Notes: generated from the letters alone by a model not told the origin. Shown: positions 51,231-60,641, counted from the stretch's first letter. The stretch: DNA of 64,000 bases from Pseudanabaena sp. Salubria-1 (GCA_023336205.1 JALQCR010000034.1:1-64000), one strand, 5' to 3'. Translations and numbers: made by a program.

Positions 51231-53336
51231 ATGATCGCAGAGTATAGCCACAACCAACTCATTGCCCTCTGTCAACAAAGCAAAGTTGGCAAAAAGCTAC
51301 CCACTGCTCTCTATGTTCATAGATCAGCGATCGCCTCTTTATCTCCACAATTACAAGAATGCGATCGTCAAGCCAGATTACTACTTCCAGAAGAGAGTGA
51401 ATTTACTCTGATCAAATTTAATTACGAACAACCCAAGATTTCTTATTTGTTTTATCCAAACTTTGACACAGATCCACATCCTGCATTACATCACAGTATT
51501 CAAGTTGACCTAAAAGCCCAAATAGTTCAGCAGCGAGACTATCAAAACTCACCTAATCCTCCAATCCTGCATCGCAAAGAAACCTTTGTAAACCCAGATT
51601 ACCCAAACTATCAACTATTTGCCCAATTAACCAAACAAGAAGAAGCGATCGGCTTATTTCATGAGACGCGCACCATCGGCACTCGCAAAGGATGGGAGCA
51701 ACGTTTACAGGAATACAACGTTGAACTTAAAGATCATCAAGTCATCTCCTCGCCATCTCGGACAGGGACTAGGCAATGCACTGAGCTTGTCGAAGTGAGG
51801 GATGGTCTAAAAGAAGACATCAAAATTGATCGCCATAAAGCTGCAATTCACCGTCCTGACCTATCTAAACCCGTTCGGCTTGCCCTAGAAGCAGGACTAT
51901 TTACGGGAAGCTCAACCTTCTTTGACTATGGCTGTGGTCATGGTGAGGACATCAAGAGAATTAGCGATCGCGGTTTCACTAGCACAGGTTGGGACCCTTA
52001 CTATTTACCACAAAGCGATCGTACCAGCGCCGAAATTGTCAACCTTGGCTATATCATTAACGTCATCGAATCTCAGATCGAAAGAAGAGAAGCACTAATC
52101 AAAGCATGGGAATTAACGCAACAAGTTTTGATAGTATCGGCGCAAGTTTTAATCGGTGATGTTGGCAAAGGACAAATTGCTTACAGTGACGGTGTAGTGA
52201 GTAGCCGTAACACTTTCCAGAAATATTACGAACAAGAAGAACTCAAACTCTATATCGATCAAGTGTTGGGCGTAGATTCAGTGCCTATCGCTCTCGGCAT
52301 TTATTTTGTATTTCGTGACGAAATGCAAGCGCAAAGCTTTAGAGCATCACGTTTTCGCTCAAGAGCCACCACACCCAGAATCCGACTTATCTCCAAACGC
52401 TTTGAAGACTATCGTGTATTACTTACTCCCCTCATGGATTTCTTCACAGAGCGCGGCAGATTACCCGTCGGCGAAGAATTGCCAAACTTTGAGCCGTTGC
52501 TGACAGAATTTGGGACAGTACGCCGCGCCTTTAACTTGATTGTCAGTGCCACAAATCAAGATGAGTGGGATGCAATCTCAGATAAGCGCCGCCAAGATAT
52601 TCTTGTATTTCTTGCACTCAGCAATTTTGATAATCCAGACAAAAGGCTTAAACTTAGTCAGCTTTCGCCACTATATCAAACCGATATCAAAGTTCTATTT
52701 GGGTCATACCAAGGGGCAAGTACTACTTCTGCTTTGATGTTATTTAATTTAGGAAAATCTGGATTCATCAAAACCTGTTGCCAAAACAGTAAGATTGGTA
52801 GATTAGATAGTCAGGCGCTCTATGTGCATGTCTCGGCACTTGATAATTTGGATATTATGTTGAGACTATACGAAGGATGTGTCAGTCGTACAATTGGCAG
52901 AATGGATGGCGCAACCTTGGTCAAGTTCCATTTGCATAAGCCCAAAATAACCTATCTATTTTATCCAGACTTTGATATAGATCCACACCCCAAGTTACAG
53001 ACATCAATACAAATTGATTTGCGAGATTTACAAGTTCGCTATCACGATCGCCGTAGCTCGACCAACCCGCCGATCTTACATCGCAAAGAATCTTACTTGA
53101 TGCCTAGCTATCCGCAGTACGAGAAGTTTGCTAAGCTCACACAACAGGAGGAAGATTGGGCATTACTAGACAATATTAATGAAACTTGTCATATGCAAGA
53201 TTGGCAACAGATTCTCGATCAGAATTATGTCGAACTTCAAGGACATAGATTAGTCTGGCGTAAAGATGCCGATCCTAATGCAATTAAGTTACTGAAAGCT
53301 AAGAGAAAAATAAAGTCCCATACAAAGGGTTCATAA
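51231..53336 (+). CDS. DNA phosphorothioation-associated putative methyltransferase
   Basis: Protein of 701 residues with a symmetric layout. An N-terminal module (about 15-140: LPTALYVHRSAI, LIKFNYEQPKISYLFYPNFDTDPHP, PPILHRKET) is repeated at the C-terminus (about 525-650: QALYVHVSAL, LVKFHLHKPKITYLFYPDFDIDPHP, PPILHRKES). Between them is a Rossmann methyltransferase core with FFDYGCGHGEDIKRI (about 228-242) and GWDPYYLP. This matches the methyltransferase family co-occurring with dnd genes. Residues about 175-192 (SSPSRTGTRQCTELVEVRDG) are encoded by a dispersed repeat inserted in frame. The target base, if any, is unknown. ATG 51231 is in the divergent gap from a Uma2 gene. Confidence 0.82.
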   Translation: MIAEYSHNQLIALCQQSKVGKKLPTALYVHRSAIASLSPQLQECDRQARLLLPEESEFTLIKFNYEQPKISYLFYPNFDTDPHPALHHSIQVDLKAQIVQQRDYQNSPNPPILHRKETFVNPDYPNYQLFAQLTKQEEAIGLFHETRTIGTRKGWEQRLQEYNVELKDHQVISSPSRTGTRQCTELVEVRDGLKEDIKIDRHKAAIHRPDLSKPVRLALEAGLFTGSSTFFDYGCGHGEDIKRISDRGFTSTGWDPYYLPQSDRTSAEIVNLGYIINVIESQIERREALIKAWELTQQVLIVSAQVLIGDVGKGQIAYSDGVVSSRNTFQKYYEQEELKLYIDQVLGVDSVPIALGIYFVFRDEMQAQSFRASRFRSRATTPRIRLISKRFEDYRVLLTPLMDFFTERGRLPVGEELPNFEPLLTEFGTVRRAFNLIVSATNQDEWDAISDKRRQDILVFLALSNFDNPDKRLKLSQLSPLYQTDIKVLFGSYQGASTTSALMLFNLGKSGFIKTCCQNSKIGRLDSQALYVHVSALDNLDIMLRLYEGCVSRTIGRMDGATLVKFHLHKPKITYLFYPDFDIDPHPKLQTSIQIDLRDLQVRYHDRRSSTNPPILHRKESYLMPSYPQYEKFAKLTQQEEDWALLDNINETCHMQDWQQILDQNYVELQGHRLVWRKDADPNAIKLLKAKRKIKSHTKGS
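51757..51808. repeat. REP-like repeat inside the methyltransferase gene
   Basis: CACTGAGCTTGTCGAAGTG with flanking TCTCGGACAGGGACT is a dispersed motif in many bacterial genomes. Here it is in frame and adds about 17 residues between the first duplicated module and the methyltransferase core. Confidence 0.65.
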
Positions 53337-53348
53337 ACTACTCTTAGA

Positions 53349-53416
53349 ACTTATACCAGTTCACAAAAGTGTTGCCACACTTTTGTGAATTAAAAAACAA
53401 ACCCAGTAAGGGTTTT
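53349..53416. repeat. Left part of a modular repeat split by an IS
   Basis: AGTTCACAAAAGTGTTGCC and its complement form the first hairpin module, followed by CAAACCCAGTAAGGGTTTTA. The rest of the repeat, AAACACAAAATGGC around TAT with its complement, continues at 54480-54518, directly after the IS630-type element. Confidence 0.8.
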
Positions 53417-53417
53417 A

Positions 53418-54477
53418 CAGCAAATACCGATCAAACCCGCCACAAGTCTAATAAGCTAAAAGTATTATCAAGGAAAGATTACATATGGCAGTATATTCGC
53501 TAGATTTACGAAAAAAGATATTAAGTGCTTGGGAAAACAAAGAAAATACGCAGAGAGGCATAGCTAAACGATTTAAAGTAAGCTTGTCATTTGTTCGAGA
53601 TTTTTTGCGTCGGTATCGAGAAACAAATGAAATAGCAGCAAAACCCCAAGGAGGAGATCGGCGGTCGAAAATCAAAGGCAAAGATGAAGAATTAGTAAAG
53701 ACAATTGTTGAAGCGCAAAATGACATATATCTCAGAGAGATCAAAGAAAAACTACATGAAACAAAGACAATAGAAGTGAGCGTATCAGGATTGAGTCGTA
53801 CGCTTAAGCGCTTAGAATTAGGGCGTAAAAAAAAACTTTAGTAGCCAGCGAACAAGCGACAGAAAGAGTGAAAAAATTGCGTTATGAGTTTCGTCGTTGG
53901 CTAGATACGATAGATGTCAAAAACCTTGTATTCATTGACGAGACAGGGCTAAATCTAGCGATGACGAGGCTTTATGGTAGATGTCAAGGAGGATGTAGGG
54001 TATATGATGACCGTCCAGGTAACAAAGGTAGAAACATCACTTTAATTGGAGCCATGAGTGATGAAGGGTTGATTGCTGCGATGACTTTTGCTGGTAGTCT
54101 CAACACCGCCAGTTTTTTGGTTTTCATTGAGAAAATACTATTGCCTCGGTTATGGGTTGGGGCAATTGTCGCTATGGATAATTTGCCTGTACATTACGCT
54201 GCAATGGCTAAAACCCTAATTGAATCCGTTGGTGCTCAGGTTAAGTTCATCCCTCCCTATTCTCCTGATTTATCGCCAATCGAGTTATGTTGGTCAAAAT
54301 TAAAAGAGATTATTCGCTCGGCTAAAGCTCGCACAATTTCGGCTCTTGACGACGCAATTACTATGGCTATTAATTCTATTACTGATGAAGATGCTCTTAA
54401 TTGGTTTCATCATTGTGGGCTCTGCTTCGACCCTTTTAGTTAGCTCCTTTTGTGGCGGGTTTGATCGGTATTTGCTG
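53418..54477. mobile_element. IS630-family insertion sequence
   Basis: 1060-bp element with perfect terminal inverted repeats starting CAGCAAATACCGATCAAAC at 53418 and ending with the complement at 54477. Both ends are flanked by TA (53416-53417, 54478-54479), the target duplication expected for IS630/Tc1-type elements. It is inserted in a palindromic repeat whose two halves can be joined exactly once the IS and one TA are removed. Confidence 0.93.
53485..54443 (+). CDS. IS630-type transposase, two frames joined by -1 shift
   Basis: Frame 1 (53485-53841) starts AVYSLDLRKKILSAWENKE and holds the helix-turn-helix DNA-binding part. Frame 2 (53868-54443 from its first start) holds the DDE catalytic domain: FIDETGLNLAM with the first Asp, AMDNLPVHYA with the second, and SPDLSPIELCWSKLKE with the Glu. 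The junction is a run of nine A residues before CTTTAG (53827-53835); slipping back one base there gives KKKTLVASEQ and one protein of about 315 residues. This is the usual IS630 arrangement and suggests a programmed -1 shift. Confidence 0.9.
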
Positions 54478-54516
54478 TAAAAACACAAAATGGCTATGCC
54501 ATTTTGTGTTTTGGCA

Positions 54517-55365
54517 TTAAATATCGTGAAATTCTTTGGCGATCGCATCAAGATATTCATCAATAAATTTTGACCAGCCAATTACGATTAATTGATTGTG
54601 AGTTAGCTTTTCAGAATTAATATCATCGTATCCAAATCCAATTTCGCGACCTTCGAGATCGCAACAAATTAACCCTGCCGCCTTCGCGATCGCTAGTGGA
54701 CCGACTGTATCCCAGAGCTTAACGCGGCGATTGAGATAGATATAGGCACTTGCCCGTCCTTGGACAACTTCCATTACCTTTAAGCCAAAACTACCGAGAC
54801 TATAAAACTCGACATTGGGAACAGCAGTCCGAATTGCATCGCCATAGGCGAGATCATCTTTTTTGCTTACAATTATGCGATCGCGCCTTGCACCAATTGG
54901 TTCATGAGGATATAAGACCTCAGGGACATTACCATTCGTAGCAATAAATAAGCCATTGATTGCAGTTCCGCCAAAATATAAGCGATCGCTCTTTGGTGCA
55001 TATACCCAGCCGAGAACTGGCTGAAATGCCTCTAAAGCACCGACCATAACTGAATAGAATTCACGCCCATGAATGAAGTCATCAGTGCCATCAATGGGAT
55101 CGATAAACCAGAATTTCTCATTAACTTTTGATTTTTGTTGCCAGAGTTCTAGCGATCGCGTATTTTCTTCGCTAATTATTCCATCATTAGGAAACCATGC
55201 CTGAAACCTTTGACTCAAGAGATGATCAAGTTCGCGATCGACATTTGTTACATAATCATCAAAACCTTTTTCATCAACTTGAAAACCCAACTCTCTCAAA
55301 TGAATTGCCTTTTGACCGATTTCACGAATAAACTGACAAATTTCTGTTTGTAATGCAGGATTCAT
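54517..55365 (-). CDS. Inositol-monophosphatase-family phosphatase
   Basis: Mg-dependent phosphatase of 282 residues. SEENTRSLE carries the first metal ligand, WFIDPIDGTDDFIHG (about 88-102) is the central metal motif, and LWDTVGPLAIAKAAG (about 215-230) the C-terminal one. Substrate cannot be decided: inositol phosphate, histidinol phosphate and 3'-phosphoadenosine phosphatases share these motifs. The start is ATG 55365. The gene ends 38 bases from an IS630 element and its repeat. Confidence 0.85.
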   Translation of the reverse strand: MNPALQTEICQFIREIGQKAIHLRELGFQVDEKGFDDYVTNVDRELDHLLSQRFQAWFPNDGIISEENTRSLELWQQKSKVNEKFWFIDPIDGTDDFIHGREFYSVMVGALEAFQPVLGWVYAPKSDRLYFGGTAINGLFIATNGNVPEVLYPHEPIGARRDRIIVSKKDDLAYGDAIRTAVPNVEFYSLGSFGLKVMEVVQGRASAYIYLNRRVKLWDTVGPLAIAKAAGLICCDLEGREIGFGYDDINSEKLTHNQLIVIGWSKFIDEYLDAIAKEFHDI

Positions 55366-55407
55366 AATAACTAAAAAGAATAAATAGAACTGAATTAACT
55401 TTTAGCC

Positions 55408-55460
55408 AGTAATCTATAAGGATTGGCGGCGCTGCGCGCCGCCAATCCTTATAGATTACT
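55408..55460. terminator. Perfect 25-bp-stem hairpin
   Basis: Arms 55408-55432 and 55436-55460 are exact complements around TGC, with a GGCGGCGC/GCGCCGCC core. It lies between the SDR gene and the phosphatase gene, both on the minus strand, so it may separate their transcripts, though it also resembles a dispersed palindrome. Confidence 0.65.
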
Positions 55461-55464
55461 AAAA

Positions 55465-56235
55465 CTATTTGAGAGCGCGAGAAAATGCCCGAAAGTATAG
55501 CGATCGCCAAAATTCTTTAAGTGGATAAGCAATAAATGTAATCGGATTAATCGTAACGATAATATCGCGAAGACCAAGGTTCGCTAAAGCAACGATCGCC
55601 CAAGCTACAAAATCTGCTGACATGACCCCATAGGGGTTGAGATCACTTTTGAATGGGCCTAAAATTAGTTTGCGGATTTTGCAAGGGGAATCAAGGCGGC
55701 GTAAGGTCACCAAATCTCCGATCGCGCGTTTTGATAGTTCATACAATGGACTGAAGGCAGGATTGACTTCAGCCTCGGAAGTATTTACCCAAACTTCTTT
55801 GCTGCTAATTGCTTGAGCATCAGTTGCAGTTTCTAAGAATAAATCGATCCAACGGAAAACAGAAAAGGTATTGACTTCGTAGGATTTATAAATTGATGTA
55901 GAATCTCTTGCACCTAAAACATTTACACCATGATTAAGAATGAGAATATCGACTTTTTGTAAGCGATCGCGTAGTTCTGTTTCATGCCCAAGTTGCCAAG
56001 TCAAAACTTCTACTGCTTGATTGGACTGATTATCGCTGTCTGCAATTTGAAAATTAGGGTTAGGCGAAGTTGTTAGTGCAATGATCCTTGCCCCTTGCTT
56101 AGAAAGCTCTGTGGCTAATGCTCTGCCCATTGTGCCTGAAGCGCCTGTAATCGCAATGCTTTTATCTTTAAATGACAAGGCTAAATCCAAAACCCTACCC
56201 AACAAGTGTAACCGCAATTTTATATATAAAATCAT
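55465..56235 (-). CDS. Short-chain dehydrogenase/reductase
   Basis: SDR protein of 256 residues. The Rossmann glycine motif is TGASGTMGRALA (about 35-46), ILNHGVNVLG corresponds to the NNAG-type motif, and the active-site pair is YELSKRAIGDL (YxxxK). The C-terminal part, PITFIAYPLKEFWRSLYF, is hydrophobic and may touch the membrane. It resembles the SDR half of cyanobacterial sterol-desaturase/SDR bifunctional proteins; the substrate is unknown. The ATG at 56235 gives a short N-terminal extension before the Rossmann fold, so a later start is possible. Confidence 0.8.
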   Translation of the reverse strand: MILYIKLRLHLLGRVLDLALSFKDKSIAITGASGTMGRALATELSKQGARIIALTTSPNPNFQIADSDNQSNQAVEVLTWQLGHETELRDRLQKVDILILNHGVNVLGARDSTSIYKSYEVNTFSVFRWIDLFLETATDAQAISSKEVWVNTSEAEVNPAFSPLYELSKRAIGDLVTLRRLDSPCKIRKLILGPFKSDLNPYGVMSADFVAWAIVALANLGLRDIIVTINPITFIAYPLKEFWRSLYFRAFSRALK

Positions 56236-56288
56236 ATAACATGTTCTTAGCAGTCAAAACCTTTAACAAAGTGGGCTAAAAGTAGATT

Positions 56289-57539
56289 TTGCAACAGTTC
56301 CCATTTGATTTTAATGATTTACCAACGCCTGCCTATTTGGTGGGTGGATGGGTGCGCGATCGCATATTAAATCGTCAAGGTAAATATCTCGATCTAGATT
56401 TTGTATTGCCAGAGAAAGCAGTTGAAATAGCTAATGCGATCGCCCGTAAGTATAAAGCAGGATTTGTGATTTTAGACGCAGAGCGTCAAATTGCGCGAGT
56501 TGTTTTTAAAGATGGAACGGCGGATTTTGCTCAACAAATGGGGCGTAGTTTAGAAGCAGATTTGGGGCGGCGCGACTTTTGTATGAATGCGATCGCCTTA
56601 GAATGTCATCAATTAATTGGTAATCGGTCATTGGGTATTGGCGATGGATTGTCGGTGGGAGAAGATTTTATTGATCCTTTTGATGGAATTGGTGATTTAA
56701 AAGCCAAGCGAATTAGGATGGTTGCGCCTGAGAATTTGGCGGATGATCCTTTGCGGATTTTGCGGGGATATCGACAGGCGGCTCAGTTAGGCTTTGAGAT
56801 CGAAAGTTTAACTCGACAGGTTTTGATTAAATTTGCGCCCAAGTTAAAATCTATGGCTGCCGAAAGGGTTCTGACAGAACTGAGCTATTTGCTGTCAATC
56901 GGGAATGGCAGCCAAGGAATGATGGCTGCTATCGGCGATCGCATTTTAGAGGATTGGTTGCCAAGCCAACATTTGAATCTAGAACGATTTGCCAAAATTG
57001 AGAATGTGATTTTGAGCTTAATAGCCAAATTCCCGAATCTAGAATCATTTTTTAGTAAGCAATTATCAGGCGATCGCTATACTCTGGTGATTATCAAATT
57101 AGCTGCATTGACTAATAGCGCGACAGCCTTAGAATCTCTAGGACTAAGCCGTGCTGAGCAACGCTGGCTCGTCGGGATTTTGCGCTATCTGCCTCAATTT
57201 ATAAAGCTTTTAGATCAAGCTTCACTCAAAGAGCAATATAAATTTTTTCTGTCTACTTTAGAGTTTTTTCCTGCGATCGCAGCTTTGGCTTTGGCTAGTG
57301 GTTGTGAACTAGAAGCGATCACACCTTGGTTGGAGCGTTGGCTTAATCCTCAAGATGCGATCGCCTATCCTGTTGCATTAATTACTGGCGATGATTTGCG
57401 AAAAGAATTGGGAATTGCGCCTAGTCCTAAAATTGGAGAACTATTAGAGAATGTGAAAATTGCTCAAGTCGAAGGCAAGATTTCATCAAAACAAGAAGCG
57501 ATCGAGTTTGTGAAAGCCCTGCACTCAAGTGCGGGCTAA
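56289..57539 (+). CDS. CCA-adding enzyme / poly(A)-polymerase-type nucleotidyltransferase
   Basis: Class II tRNA nucleotidyltransferase-type protein of 416 residues. LVGGWVRDRIL (about 18-28) starts the head domain, LDLDFVLP holds the metal-binding Asp pair, GRRDFCMNAIAL is the conserved RRDF block, and DPLRILRGYRQAAQLGF follows. In cyanobacteria, CCA and A addition may be divided between two such proteins, so specificity is left open. TTG start at 56289. The C-terminal residues and stop codon are encoded by a dispersed inverted repeat. Confidence 0.85.
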   Translation: MQQFPFDFNDLPTPAYLVGGWVRDRILNRQGKYLDLDFVLPEKAVEIANAIARKYKAGFVILDAERQIARVVFKDGTADFAQQMGRSLEADLGRRDFCMNAIALECHQLIGNRSLGIGDGLSVGEDFIDPFDGIGDLKAKRIRMVAPENLADDPLRILRGYRQAAQLGFEIESLTRQVLIKFAPKLKSMAAERVLTELSYLLSIGNGSQGMMAAIGDRILEDWLPSQHLNLERFAKIENVILSLIAKFPNLESFFSKQLSGDRYTLVIIKLAALTNSATALESLGLSRAEQRWLVGILRYLPQFIKLLDQASLKEQYKFFLSTLEFFPAIAALALASGCELEAITPWLERWLNPQDAIAYPVALITGDDLRKELGIAPSPKIGELLENVKIAQVEGKISSKQEAIEFVKALHSSAG

Positions 57540-57631
57540 AAGCTAAAACCCGTTGAAACGGGTTACGGAAAAGTATTCTTCAGTCCACTTCAGTGGACTT
57601 GAGCTTTTAGCCCGCACTTGAGTGCAGGGCT
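57515..57631. repeat. MITE-like inverted repeat with 30-bp perfect arms
   Basis: Arms 57515-57544 and 57602-57631 (AGCCCTGCACTCAAGTGCGG...) are exact complements. Between them are two smaller hairpins, AACCCGTTGAAACGGGTT and AGTCCACTTCAGTGGACT. The stop codons of two convergent genes (57537-57539 and 57630-57632) lie in the arms. Confidence 0.85.
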
Positions 57632-60600
57632 ATTGTCTCACCAATTCAGAACCGTTTATAGATTTACGAACATGAATCTGAGTGGGTAATCTCTCGGCTA
57701 ACGATTGAATATGTGTAATTACACCGATGAGACGATCCTGTTGGCGCAGGGATTCGAGGATTTGGGTGACAGATTCGAGGGTTTCGCTATCGAGCGTACC
57801 AAAGCCTTCATCTAAGAAGAGGCTACCTAGTTCTATTCCCATTGATAATTTTTCTGATAAAGCTAATGCCATTGATAGCGAAGCTGCAAAGGTCTCGCCA
57901 CCAGAAAGCGTGCGAATACGCCGTTTCTCGCCTCCGTTCCAGTTGTCAGACACCCAATAGTCACCACTTTCGATTTGAAGAATATAACGATCTTCAGAAA
58001 GCTGTTGCAATAGAACTGAAGCGCGGTTGGCGAGTTCCTGTTGCAGACTATCGAGAATATATTCTTGGAATTTGTTAGATTGCAGATCTTGGGAGAGAGT
58101 ATGGTAAATCTGCTCTTGAGCCTGTAGAGCAACCTTTCGCTCTTCTAAATCTTGTGATTCCTGCCGCCTTTGCTGTGCTTGCTCTAGCCATGCTTTAATT
58201 GAAGCGCGATTTTCACTAGCTAGTTGGAGATCCTGCTCTATTTGTTGCAAATCAGCGCGAAGATTTGCGATCGCAATTTCATCAGTATGTTGATCTGCGA
58301 TCGCCTCCGCAAACATTTGCCGACGAGTGATTAAGTCCTGTTCTTGGCGTTGATAGGTGTCGATGTCTTTTTGCCATGACTCCATTTGAGATCGCGTAGT
58401 TTGAGCAGCTAGAAATTCTGATTCAGTAAAGTTAATAGATTGTAGTTCATTGTGCCAGTTTGTCTCTTGTTGAGTGCGTTCAGCAATTGCGACATTATGA
58501 TTTTCTTGAGTTTTTGTAGCAGTTTCTTCTCGTTTTACAAAGTTTTCACGAGCTTTTTGATAGGATTTTTCTATAGCTTGGAGGCGATCGCTTAGTTCAG
58601 ATTTTGCTTGCAAAATACTTTGACGCAATGATTCATAACTTTTGCCTGCGGTAATTTCTTGCAAACGTTGTGATACTTCTTGTAGCTGGGATTGACGATG
58701 GACTTTCTCTTGTTCGGATTTTTGAAATTCTATTTGGGTTAATTGTAGATTTTCTTGATTGATATTTAGCTTGCTTTCAGCATTGCGACAAGCGATCGCA
58801 ATTTCTTTTTGCTCGTTAATCAGTTTTTGATAGGCTAATTCTTGTCTCTCTAATTCTTGGCGATCGCGGAGAATATCTGCGGCTGTCCATGCAGTTTTGA
58901 GAATGTGATCGATCTGTTCTTGGAATTTTGCAACCTCAGTTTCTAACTCTGCAATTTCCTGAGTTTGGATTTGCAGTTGTAGTTGCGATGTCTCCAAATT
59001 CGCCTCAAGTTTTGCCTTGTCTTCACGCAGTTTTGCTAACTGTCTCTCGTTGGCATCTCGCTGTTTCTTGAGAGTATCTGTATCGATTAGTTCTATTTTG
59101 AGAAGCTCTGGCAATCCCTCTATAACATAAAGATTATTACAAACGGGGCAGTTGTCACCATCATGAAGCTCAGCACGCAAAGCATTAACATGGCTACTTT
59201 GTAAGGCTTGTAAATTTGAAGATTCGGCTTTAGTCAGGGCGATATTTGCAGTTTGAAATTCATTTTCAGCCTTCGCGATCGCCTGTTTGGATTTGTCTAA
59301 TTGCAGTGTGAGGTTACTACTTTCCGTTTGTAATTGCGTAGATTTTTGCTTTAGCTTCACAAGCCCATCTTGCAACATTTGCTGCTGAGCAAGCGGCTCG
59401 GCAACTAGGCGCAGATTTTCGAGACGCTGAGGATCGTTATGGGAATTAGCGATCGCAGTTGCAATTGTTTGTAATTGCTGAGTAGAATTCTGCAACTCTA
59501 GTTCAGCTTGTTTTGTTGCCTTTGTTGCTTTTTCAAGCTGCTGCGATCGCTCTAGCGCATTCTTATGAGCACGTTCTAGCTCTGCCTCGCATTGCTGTTG
59601 TTGCGTATGCAGAGCTTCCGCTAGAGCAAGGCTACGTTCTTGAGATTCTATATGGCTTTGAGCTTCAATTTGGTCGGTGCGAGATTGCTCAAAAATTTGT
59701 TGTTGCTTGTTTAGGTCAAACTTAGCTAATTCTAGCTGTTTATTAGTATTTGCAAGATCAGCGATCGCATTTTCTACGCACTTGCGAGTAGTTTGTAAAA
59801 TTGTCCAAGCTCCCACAATCGAGTTAGCTAACTGAGCATTACGAAATTGAACTTCTAAAGATTGGATCTTTGGTACATCTTGCTGAAGCCGCTCTAATTT
59901 TACTGAAAGTTGGCTGTATTGCTGGATTTGAGCAAATAATCTTTCTTCGGATTCTAATAGCTTACGGCTATTTTTCGCTTTGATATCCAATTCAGGAATC
60001 GAAACTTCAAGATTTTCTAATTCTGTTTGTTGAGCATTTACCTCTTCAATAGTTGGCGCTTGCATCCCTTCAAGGACTTTATCTAAACCTTCACGCTCAG
60101 CTTTAAAACGACTAGTGCGATCGCTTGCTTCCTTTCTCATTAGCTCGAATATTTGAAATCCTGCCAATTGCCGCAAAATCTCGCGACGTTTGCCAGCTTC
60201 ACCCTTGAGGAATTCATCAAACTGCCCTTGCGGCAAAATGATTACACGAGTAAAGGTCTCGAAATCCATGCCAATGATTTCTTCCACCTTTTGCGTGGCA
60301 CATCTTTCCCATTCTTCTCCTACTAATTCATCTAGCAGAAAGTTCTTTATGTCAGTTTTACCTCGATTGCGCCATGTTCGCACCACTCTATATTCAGTCT
60401 GCCGCATCACAAACCGAAATTCTACTTTTAACTGTGTTGCCCCTTGGCTGACTAATTCTCTCGATGAATTGGGCTTTTGAGCCACTTTGTCATAAAGCGC
60501 AAAGGTAATTGCATCCAATAGCGAAGTTTTCCCCGCCCCCGTAGCGCCCGTAATCGCAAACAAATCGAGGCTAGAAAAATCTAGCGTTTGACGAGTGCGA

Positions 60601-60641
60601 AAACTGGTAAATCCTTCGACAATTAACTCAATTGGACGCAT
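57630..60641 (-). CDS. sbcC: SbcC subunit of SbcCD nuclease
   Basis: Rad50-type ATPase of about 1003 residues from ATG 60641 (MRPIELIVEGFTSF); a longer frame from 60674 is less likely. Walker A is GATGAGKTSLLDAI, long coiled coils surround a zinc hook with CPVCNNL (about the middle), the signature is LSGGETFAASLSMALALSE, and Walker B is LFLDEGFGTLD. With SbcD it cleaves hairpins and other blocked DNA ends, which is relevant in a genome so rich in palindromes. The start overlaps the sbcD end by 14 bases. The C-terminal residues come from a dispersed repeat. Confidence 0.94.
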   Translation of the reverse strand: MRPIELIVEGFTSFRTRQTLDFSSLDLFAITGATGAGKTSLLDAITFALYDKVAQKPNSSRELVSQGATQLKVEFRFVMRQTEYRVVRTWRNRGKTDIKNFLLDELVGEEWERCATQKVEEIIGMDFETFTRVIILPQGQFDEFLKGEAGKRREILRQLAGFQIFELMRKEASDRTSRFKAEREGLDKVLEGMQAPTIEEVNAQQTELENLEVSIPELDIKAKNSRKLLESEERLFAQIQQYSQLSVKLERLQQDVPKIQSLEVQFRNAQLANSIVGAWTILQTTRKCVENAIADLANTNKQLELAKFDLNKQQQIFEQSRTDQIEAQSHIESQERSLALAEALHTQQQQCEAELERAHKNALERSQQLEKATKATKQAELELQNSTQQLQTIATAIANSHNDPQRLENLRLVAEPLAQQQMLQDGLVKLKQKSTQLQTESSNLTLQLDKSKQAIAKAENEFQTANIALTKAESSNLQALQSSHVNALRAELHDGDNCPVCNNLYVIEGLPELLKIELIDTDTLKKQRDANERQLAKLREDKAKLEANLETSQLQLQIQTQEIAELETEVAKFQEQIDHILKTAWTAADILRDRQELERQELAYQKLINEQKEIAIACRNAESKLNINQENLQLTQIEFQKSEQEKVHRQSQLQEVSQRLQEITAGKSYESLRQSILQAKSELSDRLQAIEKSYQKARENFVKREETATKTQENHNVAIAERTQQETNWHNELQSINFTESEFLAAQTTRSQMESWQKDIDTYQRQEQDLITRRQMFAEAIADQHTDEIAIANLRADLQQIEQDLQLASENRASIKAWLEQAQQRRQESQDLEERKVALQAQEQIYHTLSQDLQSNKFQEYILDSLQQELANRASVLLQQLSEDRYILQIESGDYWVSDNWNGGEKRRIRTLSGGETFAASLSMALALSEKLSMGIELGSLFLDEGFGTLDSETLESVTQILESLRQQDRLIGVITHIQSLAERLPTQIHVRKSINGSELVRQ

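Noticed and set aside
54517..54941. Plus-strand frame opposite the inositol-phosphatase gene
   Set aside because: It is an antisense shadow of a gene with clear catalytic motifs.
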